Origin: an uncultured Clostridia bacterium
GTDB taxonomy: Bacteria; Bacillota; Clostridia; Oscillospirales; Ruminococcaceae
DNA: 8,170 nucleotides
Direction: 5' to 3'
Assembly: GCA_947625455.1 (NCBI GenBank)
Contig: CANQOJ010000099.1
Coordinates: 1-8,170 of the forward strand
Shown here one piece after another: positions 1-5,116 of this stretch. The notes under the pieces were generated by a model. It saw only the letters and a program-made list of their open reading frames with translations. It was not told the origin of the DNA and searched no databases. The translations under genes were made by a program, and so were the position numbers. The stretch's first letter is position 1, and every line of letters starts with the position of its first letter.

Positions 1-75
1 CGCACCTTCGGGAAGCGGAATATCAGGAAATTCTTTTCCCCAAGGTTGATTTCCTTCCCATATTATTTTTGCCAT
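1..75 (-). CDS. Partial hypothetical protein (5' end only)
   Basis: A leftward open frame begins at an ATG at 75 and runs off the left edge; 25 codons are visible (MAKIIWEGNQPWGKEFPDIP, then LPEGA). A GGGAG lies 11 nt upstream of this ATG, somewhat far but usable. The same frame is open further upstream, with another in-frame ATG at 162 that lacks a ribosome binding site, so the gene may start there and show 54 codons. A sigma-A-like promoter at 224-252 on the same strand fits transcription into this gene. I do not recognise the family and too little is visible to suggest a function. That this is a real gene is an inference from start signals and protein-like composition. Confidence 0.35.
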   Translation of the reverse strand, partial: MAKIIWEGNQPWGKEFPDIPLPEGA

Positions 76-223
76 ATTTATCTTGACTCCCTCAAATTCC
101 GATTTATCGGGCAGATATATCCATCCTTCAATAAATCTACCACTATTACCATGGCACACCATTTTAAACCGCAAAGACGCACTTTTGGGTTTTCCTCGGT
201 TTTGTATCAAACTTTGCAAGATT

Positions 224-252
224 ATTCTATGTAAACTCTCTTGCTGATACAA
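224..252 (-). promoter_or_regulatory. Candidate promoter for the left-edge gene
   Basis: Read on the minus strand, TTGTAT (252-247) and TAGAAT (229-224) are separated by exactly 17 nt. This matches the sigma-A layout and would start transcription near 217. It lies between the end of the HxlR gene and the left-edge open frame and points at the latter. Confidence 0.4.
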
Positions 253-273
253 ACAATTTTTCCGTGCGCAAAA

Positions 274-600
274 TCACTCCGCCTTTTTCTTGTACTCACT
301 CCCCCAAGCCTGCATTGCGTCAAGTATCGGGCGGAGCGTTTCGCCAAGCGGACTTAGCGAATATTCGACTCTCGGCGGGACTTCCGCGTAAACCGTGCGG
401 ACGATTATGCCGTCGCTCTCCATTGACCGCAGACTTTCGGTCAGGACTTTCTGGCTGATGCCGTCAAGGTCTTTGCGAAGTTCATTGAACCGCCACGAGC
501 GGGCAGTGAGATTTCGCAGGATAAGCAGTTTCCACTTGTTTCCGATAAGCTGTACGGTGGTTGCCACGGGGCAATCGGGCAGTTCTTCTTTCTTTATCAT
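274..600 (-). CDS. HxlR-family transcriptional regulator
   Basis: A 108-residue single-domain winged-helix DNA-binding protein of the HxlR family (YodB/HypR relatives), usual size for the family. It has the family opening around residues 9-28 (DCPVATTVQLIGNKWKLLIL), a recognition-helix region near residues 35-60 (RFNELRKDLDGISQKVLTES) and a wing followed by SPLGETL near residues 80-92. Cys10, just before the winged helix, sits where HxlR sensors often carry a redox- or electrophile-reactive cysteine. The start at 600 is chosen because GGAGG lies 7 nt upstream (608-612); a longer frame from 660 lacks such a site and would run through the promoter. It is divergent from the peptide/maturase operon, so it probably controls that operon and perhaps itself. 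The inducing signal is unknown. Confidence 0.9.
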   Translation of the reverse strand: MIKKEELPDCPVATTVQLIGNKWKLLILRNLTARSWRFNELRKDLDGISQKVLTESLRSMESDGIIVRTVYAEVPPRVEYSLSPLGETLRPILDAMQAWGSEYKKKAE

Positions 601-607
601 TACTGTT

Positions 608-612
608 CCTCC
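608..612 (-). promoter_or_regulatory. Ribosome binding site fixing the HxlR start
   Basis: GGAGG on the minus strand, 7 nt before the ATG at 600. It decides between the 108-residue protein and a 20-residue longer reading from 660. Confidence 0.75.
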
Positions 613-639
613 AAAAGTTTCAAATATAGTGTTACATAT

Positions 640-668
640 ATTATAGCATATTACATTCAAAAATGCAA
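640..668 (-). promoter_or_regulatory. Promoter of the HxlR gene
   Basis: On the minus strand, TTGCAT (668-663) and a consensus TATAAT (645-640) are separated by 17 nt, with a TGC just before the -10 (extended -10). The predicted transcript starts near 633, giving a leader of about 30 nt before the ATG at 600. Confidence 0.7.
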
Positions 669-706
669 CAAAAATTTTTTGCCGCTTAATCCCATAACAT
701 CGAAAA

Positions 707-724
707 AGTTACTTTTTTGTAACT
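707..724. promoter_or_regulatory. Candidate HxlR operator (inverted repeat)
   Basis: Perfect 6-bp inverted repeat AGTTAC-TTTTTT-GTAACT. It lies between the two divergent promoters, 21 nt upstream of the -35 of the peptide operon and 38 nt upstream of the -35 of the HxlR gene. TTAC/GTAA half-sites with a short AT spacer suit a small winged-helix dimer such as HxlR. Assignment to this regulator is inferred from position and symmetry; there is no binding evidence here. Confidence 0.55.
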
Positions 725-745
725 ATGTCACAAAAAAGTGCGTAC

Positions 746-774
746 TTGTGCAAAACAAAAATCCGTGATATACT
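746..774 (+). promoter_or_regulatory. Promoter of the ACGX peptide operon
   Basis: TTGTGC (746-751) and TATACT (769-774) are separated by 17 nt, with an upstream TG one base from the -10 (extended -10). Transcription would begin near 781, leaving a leader of about 37 nt that includes the strong ribosome binding site at 802-810. Confidence 0.7.
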
Positions 775-801
775 GATTTTAACAGGGAAACCTGATTTTA
801 A

Positions 802-810
802 AAAGGAGGT
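802..810 (+). promoter_or_regulatory. Very strong ribosome binding site of the peptide gene
   Basis: AAAGGAGGT, close to full complementarity with the 16S rRNA tail, 7 nt before the ATG at 818. It fixes the peptide start at 818 rather than at an in-frame ATG at 725, which lies upstream of the promoter. It also suggests that the peptide is made in large amounts. Confidence 0.8.
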
Positions 811-817
811 TCAAGCT

Positions 818-982
818 ATGAGCGAAATGCTGAAAAGAGTTGCCGATTTCGGTGCTGAAAACAGCGCGTGCGGAACAAAAGATCCCGCGCCATCTGCCTG
901 CGGTTCAGCCTGCGGCGCGAAAGATCCCGCGCCATCTGCCTGCGGTTCAGCTTGCGGCGCGTCTGATCCCGACAAGAAGTAA
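818..982 (+). CDS. ACGX-repeat peptide (RiPP precursor)
   Basis: A 54-residue peptide, the likely substrate of the radical SAM/SPASM enzyme encoded next. Residues 1-16 (MSEMLKRVADFGAENS) form a short charged leader without a signal peptide. Residues 17-48 carry five Ala-Cys-Gly-X units: ACGT, then twice ACGS-ACGA, with the pairs preceded by KDPAPS linkers. Cysteines are at 18, 28, 32, 42 and 46; the tail is SDPDKK. Residues 21-34 and 35-48 are identical 14-residue repeats. Ala-Cys-Gly-X repeat peptides beside a dedicated radical SAM/SPASM protein are a named but poorly characterised class in bacterial annotation (ACGX system), as I recall it. By analogy with sactipeptides and ranthipeptides, the modification may be a cysteine thioether crosslink; that is inference. 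No double-glycine cleavage site is obvious. Confidence 0.85.
   Translation: MSEMLKRVADFGAENSACGTKDPAPSACGSACGAKDPAPSACGSACGASDPDKK
878..961 (+). repeat. Two tandem 42-nt repeats inside the peptide gene
   Basis: 878-919 and 920-961 encode the same 14 residues (KDPAPSACGSACGA) and differ at only one base, a synonymous C/T in an alanine codon. This points to a recent duplication or to ongoing homogenisation by slippage or recombination, so repeat number may vary between strains. Confidence 0.9.
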
Positions 983-1000
983 GTCGTTAAACTTCAAAGA

Positions 1001-1026
1001 GCAGGCGTATCGGTCGGTATGCCTGC
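1001..1026 (+). promoter_or_regulatory. Hairpin between peptide and maturase genes
   Basis: GCAGGCGTAT (1001-1010) can pair with GTATGCCTGC (1017-1026) around a 6-nt loop, giving a 10-bp stem with two G-U pairs in RNA. No T-run follows, so a full terminator is unlikely. In the 87-nt gap between an abundant small substrate and its enzyme, it could protect the 3' end of the peptide message or reduce read-through, keeping substrate above enzyme. The role is inferred. Confidence 0.55.
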
Positions 1027-1069
1027 AAATTAAAAATCCGCTAATGCGTTTACATAGACAGGAGTTAAT

Positions 1070-2134
1070 ATGAAACCGTATTTTGCTTTTCAGTGGCATA
1101 TTACAGACAACTGCGACCAGCGGTGCAAACACTGCTACATTTTCGCCGAGGACAATTGCAAACAACTTTCCGAAATGCCGTGGGAGAAGATGAAACAGGT
1201 GGTTGAAAGCTGTGAGGATATGTGCAGTAAACTCGGCAGAACGCCGTATTTTTACATCACGGGCGGCGATCCTATTCTTCACCGCGACTTTTGGCGGCTT
1301 GCGGAGTCGCTTAAAGAAAAAGATATCACTTGTGGCATACTCGGCAATCCGTTTCATTTAAATGACGAAGTTTGTCAAAGGCTTTACAATTATGGCTGTC
1401 AGAAGTATCAGCTTTCGCTTGACGGTATGAAGAAAACGCACGATTTTTTCCGCAAGCAAGGCTCGTTTAAGTCAACGCTGAAAGCGATTGACCATATCAA
1501 AAATTCAGGTATGTACTGCGCTGTGATGTCAACGGTATCATCTGCGAATATCGGCGATTTTCCGCAGCTTATCGACCTTGTGGCAGAGAAAAATGTTGAC
1601 GTTTTCGCGTTCGGCAGATATTGCCCCACAAGCGGTCAGAAGTCCGAAGAATACCACATTGAACCGCTTGCCTACCGCGATTTTCTCGATATGTGTTACA
1701 AGAAATTTCAGCAGCACAAAGCAAACGGCTGTAAAACCACATTTCAGTACAAAGACCACCTTTGGACGCTATATTTGTACGAACAGGGGCTTTTCAAGAT
1801 ACCCGAAAATGACGATAAAAATATGATTTATGACGGCTGTCACTGCGGAATAGGGCATATGACGATTTTGCCGACGGGCGATGTTTACGCCTGCAGGAGA
1901 ATGGAAAGCAAGGTCGGAAATGTGTTCGATACGCCGATGTATGAGCTGTTTGTCGGCGCGGAGCTGGAAGAATACAGACAATTCGACAAGTTTGAAAAGT
2001 GCGGAAAATGCGAACTTCGCGGGTATTGCCGTGGCTGTCCTGCCGTGACATTCGGATATACGGGCAATATATATGCTCCCGATCCGCAGTGCTGGAAAGA
2101 ATTTAATATGAAAACAGGTGAAAAATTATGCTGA
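1070..2134 (+). CDS. Radical SAM/SPASM peptide maturase (ACGX system)
   Basis: A 354-residue cytosolic iron-sulfur enzyme predicted to modify the adjacent ACGX peptide by S-adenosylmethionine-derived radical chemistry. The radical SAM cluster motif is CX3CX2C at Cys15, Cys19 and Cys22 (CDQRCKHCY), followed by the SAM-contacting glycine motif TGGDP near residues 65-69. The C-terminal SPASM domain has Cys257/Cys259 and Cys275 before CX2CX5CX2C (Cys311, 314, 320, 323) and a distal Cys341, enough ligands for two auxiliary [4Fe-4S] clusters. No separate peptide-binding (RRE) domain is evident at the N-terminus, where the barrel begins almost at once. AGGAG (1060-1064) precedes the ATG. Its last codons overlap the nitroreductase start by 7 nt, implying translational coupling. 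A generic SPASM enzyme acting on another substrate is the alternative, but adjacency to the cysteine-repeat peptide argues for this pairing. Confidence 0.9.
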   Translation: MKPYFAFQWHITDNCDQRCKHCYIFAEDNCKQLSEMPWEKMKQVVESCEDMCSKLGRTPYFYITGGDPILHRDFWRLAESLKEKDITCGILGNPFHLNDEVCQRLYNYGCQKYQLSLDGMKKTHDFFRKQGSFKSTLKAIDHIKNSGMYCAVMSTVSSANIGDFPQLIDLVAEKNVDVFAFGRYCPTSGQKSEEYHIEPLAYRDFLDMCYKKFQQHKANGCKTTFQYKDHLWTLYLYEQGLFKIPENDDKNMIYDGCHCGIGHMTILPTGDVYACRRMESKVGNVFDTPMYELFVGAELEEYRQFDKFEKCGKCELRGYCRGCPAVTFGYTGNIYAPDPQCWKEFNMKTGEKLC

Positions 2135-2706
2135 TGGACATTATTAAAAAGCGTCATTCCATAAGGAAATATACCGATAGGCAGATTAGCCTTGGCGACC
2201 TTGAAACCATTCTTGAAGCGGGGAATTACGCGCCGAATGCGGGCGGAGGACAGCGGAGCATTATCGTTGCCGTGCACAATGCGGAACTTACTGAAAAACT
2301 CGGTATTATGAATATGTCGGCTTTCGACCGTTCGCAATTGATAGGCAATTACGTTTCAAAAGAACAGCCGAGCGTTATTGACGATCCGAAAATAAAAAAC
2401 GGCTTTTACGGTGCGCCGACGGTCATTTGCATTTTCGGGCAGAATAATTTTCTTTTCCGTGAAGCCGATGCGTTTTGTATCGCAGAAAATATAGTTTTGC
2501 AGGCTGCCGAGCTTGATATATCTTCCTGCATTGTATCAAGAGGCGAGGAAACATTTGCAAGCGAGGCAGGAAAACAGCTGCTGAAAGAATGGGAAATCCC
2601 CGAAAATTACGGCTGCGTGTGCTTTGTGGCGCTTGGGTATATCGACGGTGAAATGCCGCAGACAAAGCCGCGCCGCAAGGACAGAATAAGGATTGTGGAG
2701 GGATAA
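2128..2706 (+). CDS. Nitroreductase-family flavoprotein
   Basis: A 192-residue protein of the FMN-dependent nitroreductase superfamily, near the usual length. Residues 4-16 (DIIKKRHSIRKYT) match the N-terminal FMN-phosphate-binding motif, residues 35-42 (APNAGGGQ) correspond to the family's AP(S/N)AGxxQ stretch, and the C-terminus has the typical GY...KPRRK ending (170-184). Members reduce nitro groups, quinones and flavins, and some act as dehydrogenases in peptide natural-product pathways (SagB-type azoline oxidases). This one is short and lacks any fused domain. An AGGTG 7 nt upstream favours the ATG at 2128; an in-frame ATG at 2134 is an alternative. It overlaps the maturase gene and ends 2 nt before the next gene, so it probably supplies redox chemistry for the same process. 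The substrate is unknown. Confidence 0.88.
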   Translation: MLMDIIKKRHSIRKYTDRQISLGDLETILEAGNYAPNAGGGQRSIIVAVHNAELTEKLGIMNMSAFDRSQLIGNYVSKEQPSVIDDPKIKNGFYGAPTVICIFGQNNFLFREADAFCIAENIVLQAAELDISSCIVSRGEETFASEAGKQLLKEWEIPENYGCVCFVALGYIDGEMPQTKPRRKDRIRIVEG

Positions 2707-2708
2707 TT

Positions 2709-3323
2709 ATGGACGCAAAAACTTGTTTGGAAAAATTTAAAAAAATCGGTGTGTTGAATTTTGCAACGATAGGGCTTGACGGAAGTCCGCAGGTGCGCTG
2801 CATAAGTGCAATTCACTATTCGGAAAACGAAATGTATTTCTTTACTGCACCGGGAAAAGCGTTTTATGACGAATTGATTGCAGACAGCCGAGTTCAGATA
2901 CTCGGTTACACCAAATTCAAAGAAATGATACGAATGTCTGCAGCTGCAAAACAGGTTGATGAAACCGAACGCAAAAAATTTATTGATATAATTTTTTCCG
3001 AACAGCCTTATCTGTCAAATTTATATTCGGGAGAAAAAAGATATATCGGCGTCATTTTTGTAATAAAAGACGCTGAGATAGAATACTTCAATTTGGGCGT
3101 AAATCCTATCTTCCGCGAATCATACACGATAGGAAACGGCAAGATAAATTTTAAAGGATTTGAAATTTCAAGCAATTGCATTTCCTGCGGACAGTGCATA
3201 AATGTCTGCCCCCAATCTGCAATAACAGAGGGAAAGCCTTTTAAAATTAACCAGACGCATTGTTTGCATTGTGGAGCTTGCAGGAAAGTATGTCCTGTAA
3301 ATGCGGTAGTGAAAAGAGGATAA
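2709..3323 (+). CDS. PNPOx-like flavoprotein fused to 2[4Fe-4S] ferredoxin
   Basis: A 204-residue two-part protein. Residues 1 to about 140 look like the split-barrel pyridoxamine 5'-phosphate oxidase-like flavin-binding fold, with the typical opening FATIGLDGSPQVR near residues 18-30. Residues 157-195 are a bacterial ferredoxin domain with two complete clusters: Cys157/160/163 with Cys167-Pro, and Cys185/188/191 with Cys195-Pro. In anaerobes such fusions are likely electron carriers between ferredoxin pools and flavin; true PLP synthesis is unlikely. GGAGGG (2697-2702) sits 6 nt before the ATG, overlapping the end of the nitroreductase gene. It may feed electrons to the neighbouring nitroreductase or to the radical SAM enzyme, which needs a low-potential reductant. 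That partnership is inferred from gene order only. Confidence 0.88.
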   Translation: MDAKTCLEKFKKIGVLNFATIGLDGSPQVRCISAIHYSENEMYFFTAPGKAFYDELIADSRVQILGYTKFKEMIRMSAAAKQVDETERKKFIDIIFSEQPYLSNLYSGEKRYIGVIFVIKDAEIEYFNLGVNPIFRESYTIGNGKINFKGFEISSNCISCGQCINVCPQSAITEGKPFKINQTHCLHCGACRKVCPVNAVVKRG

Positions 3324-3343
3324 GGGGGGGGTAAGAGAATAAA

Positions 3344-4117
3344 ATGGATACCAACGAGCAGTTATCATTTTTAATACAGTATCTGTTGAATGAAGATGAA
3401 AGATTTTCGGATATTGAAATTCCCGAAGATGAAAATGCGAAATTTCGGCTGTACAGAAGTTTAGTCAACGTCCGTCCCGCAATGCCCGCAAGCGTTGATT
3501 TTATGCGCGTTGAGGACGAATATCTTTCGGAAATTATGGCAAAAAAAGGCGTTGTTAACATTGCAGATCTAACGCCTGTCGAGGACAAAATTTATCTTTG
3601 GAAAGGCGACATTACAACGCTTAAATGCGGTGCGATAGTTAACGCCGCAAATTCGGGTTTGACAGGCTGTTATCAGCCTTGCCACAACTGCATTGACAAC
3701 TGTATTCACACCTTTGCAGGCGTGCGATTGCGGTATAAATGCGCTGAAATTATGCGGGCGCAAGGGTACGCCGAGCCGACAGGTCAGGCGAAAATCACTC
3801 CCGCCTATAATTTGCCGTGTGATTTTGTAATTCATACGGTCGGTCCGATTGTCAACGGACGGCTTAACGGTACGCATTGCAGGCTGCTTAAAAGCTGTTA
3901 CAAAAGCTGCCTTGAAATTGCCACCCAGAATAAAATTTCGAGTATCGCTTTTTGCTGCATTTCAACGGGAGTGTTCGGTTTTCCGCATAACGAAGCCGCG
4001 GAAATTGCTGTCGGCACTGTGCGTGAATTATTGAAAAATCACGATTTGAAAGTTATTTTCAACGTTTTTTCGGAGGAAGATTATGAAATTTACAGACGAT
4101 TGTTCGGCGGAAATTAA
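3344..4117 (+). CDS. Zinc-containing macrodomain ADP-ribosylhydrolase
   Basis: A 257-residue macrodomain protein predicted to remove ADP-ribose from proteins, reversing the sirtuin encoded next. Residues 1-75 form a helical N-terminal extension typical of the class that pairs with SirTM. The macrodomain shows GDIT (88-91), NAAN (100-103), HTVGP (164-168) and the ribose-binding loop STGVFGFP (207-214). Cys109, His114 and Cys116, in a cysteine-dense segment that also holds Cys113 and Cys120, fit the Cys-His-Cys zinc site of the Zn-Macro group known from staphylococcal and streptococcal SirTM operons. It starts 20 nt after the previous gene, preceded by an unusual run of eight G residues (3324-3331), and its 3' end overlaps the sirtuin gene by 35 nt. 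Protein-ADP-ribose hydrolase is the confident call; the natural target is unknown. Confidence 0.92.
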   Translation: MDTNEQLSFLIQYLLNEDERFSDIEIPEDENAKFRLYRSLVNVRPAMPASVDFMRVEDEYLSEIMAKKGVVNIADLTPVEDKIYLWKGDITTLKCGAIVNAANSGLTGCYQPCHNCIDNCIHTFAGVRLRYKCAEIMRAQGYAEPTGQAKITPAYNLPCDFVIHTVGPIVNGRLNGTHCRLLKSCYKSCLEIATQNKISSIAFCCISTGVFGFPHNEAAEIAVGTVRELLKNHDLKVIFNVFSEEDYEIYRRLFGGN

Positions 4118-4928
4118 ACGGCTGAAAAGCGAATTAAAAACCGCCGAAGCGGTAGTAATAGGCGCGGGAGCAGGACTTTCAACTGCGGCAGGATTTACTT
4201 ACAGCGGTGAAAGATTTGAAAAATATTTCAGCGATTTCGAGGAAAAATTCGGTTTTCACGATATGTATTCGGGAGGATTTTTCCCGTTTGAAACCGCTGA
4301 AGGAATGTGGGCGTACTGGTCGCGTTATATATACATCAACCGTTATACGGATGTTGACAACGGCACTTACAAGAAGTTATACGAGATAATTAAAGATAAA
4401 AACTATTTTGTTGTTACAACGAATGTTGACCATCAATTTCAAAAAGCGGGTTTTGACAAATCAAAATTATTTTACACGCAGGGCGATTACGGCTTATTTC
4501 AATGCTCAAAGCCGTGTCACAAAGCAACTTATGACAACGAGGAAATCGTCAAGGATATGCTCGAATTTCAGGAAAATATGAAGATACCGACCGAGCTTAT
4601 ACCGAAATGTCCGAGGTGTGGAAAGCCTATGACGATGAATTTGCGCAGTGATGACAAGTTTGTCGAGGACGAGGGTTGGCACGCGGCGGCGCGGCGTTAC
4701 GAGGATTTTCTGCGGAAAATCGACGGTCGGCGGGTGCTGTTTTTAGAACTCGGCGTTGGTTATAACACGCCCGTTATCATCAAATATCCTTTCTGGAAAA
4801 TGACCGCCGAAAACCCGAATGCGGTGTATGCCTGCGTGAATTTCGGAGAGGCTTTCGCGCCCGATGAGATTGCAACGCGGAGCATTTGCATAAACGCGGA
4901 TATTCGCGAGGTGCTTGTAGGCAGTTGA
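4083..4928 (+). CDS. Class M sirtuin (SirTM) protein ADP-ribosyltransferase
   Basis: A 281-residue Sir2-fold protein predicted to transfer ADP-ribose from NAD+ to a protein, rather than deacetylate. The NAD-binding motif is GAGAGLSTAAGF (27-38). TTNVDHQF (112-119) replaces the classical TQNID, keeping Asn114 and Asp116. Where deacetylating sirtuins have the catalytic His-Gly, this protein has Gln133-Gly134, the hallmark of class M. A structural zinc site is formed by Cys141/Cys145 and Cys176/Cys179. GGAGG lies 6 nt before the ATG at 4083, inside the macrodomain gene, so the pair is translationally coupled. In known operons SirTM modifies a lipoylated GcvH-like carrier (GcvH-L) and is linked to oxidative stress; neither GcvH-L nor a lipoate ligase is present in this window, so the target may be encoded elsewhere or be different. 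Confidence 0.92.
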   Translation: MKFTDDCSAEIKRLKSELKTAEAVVIGAGAGLSTAAGFTYSGERFEKYFSDFEEKFGFHDMYSGGFFPFETAEGMWAYWSRYIYINRYTDVDNGTYKKLYEIIKDKNYFVVTTNVDHQFQKAGFDKSKLFYTQGDYGLFQCSKPCHKATYDNEEIVKDMLEFQENMKIPTELIPKCPRCGKPMTMNLRSDDKFVEDEGWHAAARRYEDFLRKIDGRRVLFLELGVGYNTPVIIKYPFWKMTAENPNAVYACVNFGEAFAPDEIATRSICINADIREVLVGS

Positions 4929-4959
4929 CAGTGTACAATGTACAGTATACAGTTAAGGT

Positions 4960-4974
4960 GTTCACTTCGTGAAC
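4960..4974. repeat. Short palindrome GTTCAC-TTC-GTGAAC
   Basis: A 6-bp perfect stem with a 3-nt loop, 31 nt after the sirtuin stop codon. There is no T-run after it, so it is not a terminator by itself. Confidence 0.6.
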
Positions 4975-4975
4975 G

Positions 4976-5053
4976 ATTTAGATTGTTTTGGGATTAGGAG
5001 AGCGTAAACCGCACGGTAGGTTTACGCTCTTTGTCTATAAAAACAATCTTAAT
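4976..5053. repeat. Nested two-stem palindrome
   Basis: The outer arms 4976-4989 and 5040-5053 pair over 14 bp with one mismatch. They enclose symmetrical 9-nt internal loops (4990-4998, 5031-5039) and the 12-bp perfect inner stem at 4999-5030. The symmetry is too extensive for a simple terminator and suggests a folded RNA or a palindromic element. Confidence 0.6.
4999..5040 (+). terminator. Terminator-like hairpin after the sirtuin gene
   Basis: AGAGCGTAAACC (4999-5010) and GGTTTACGCTCT (5019-5030) form a perfect 12-bp stem with an 8-nt loop, followed by the moderately T-rich TTGTCTATAA. It lies 70 nt beyond the sirtuin stop and is the best candidate for ending the 818-4928 operon. The tail is weaker than a classic T-run, so efficiency is uncertain. 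Confidence 0.6.
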
Positions 5054-5055
5054 CC

Positions 5056-5068
5056 GCCGCGAAGCGGC
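5056..5068. repeat. Short palindrome GCCGC-GAA-GCGGC
   Basis: A 5-bp GC-only stem with a 3-nt loop, adjacent to the nested palindrome. On the minus strand it is followed at some distance by a T-run (5043-5039 region), so it could contribute to ending leftward transcription. Confidence 0.5.
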
Positions 5069-5094
5069 ACCACAACTGTTTACTTTCCACAGCG

Positions 5095-5116
5095 TTATCC
5101 GCCGTGAGGCGGATAA
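5095..5116. repeat. Palindrome TTATCCGCC-GTGA-GGCGGATAA
   Basis: A perfect 9-bp stem with a 4-nt loop, 54 nt beyond the stop of the leftward operon. It lacks a T-run on either side. It may act as a 3'-end stabiliser or weak terminator for the leftward transcript. Confidence 0.55.

Noticed and set aside
98..200. 34-residue leftward peptide starting at a GTG near 182 and ending just before the ATG at 75
   Set aside because: It has a possible AGGA upstream, but the same stretch is also open in the frame of the left-edge gene; evidence is too weak to choose it as a gene.
46..234. 62-codon plus-strand open frame at the left edge
   Set aside because: No ribosome binding site or domain was seen, and it overlaps a leftward frame that has a promoter and start signals.
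601..660. Possible 20-residue N-terminal extension of the HxlR regulator
   Set aside because: It would read through the -10 element and the GGAGG site; the ATG at 600 matches the family's usual N-terminus.
729..740. CAC-A6-GTG as a second operator
   Set aside because: Symmetry is only 3 bp per arm and does not extend outward, so chance is likely.
725..817. Possible 31-residue N-terminal extension of the ACGX peptide
   Set aside because: The ATG at 725 lies upstream of the promoter -35 and lacks a ribosome binding site, whereas AAAGGAGGT precedes the ATG at 818.
878..961. Tandem repeats as a CRISPR-like array
   Set aside because: The repeats are directly adjacent without spacers, number only two and are in frame within a peptide gene.
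1885..2337. 150-codon minus-strand open frame across the maturase/nitroreductase junction
   Set aside because: It spans two well-supported genes on the opposite strand and has no start signals or recognisable motifs.
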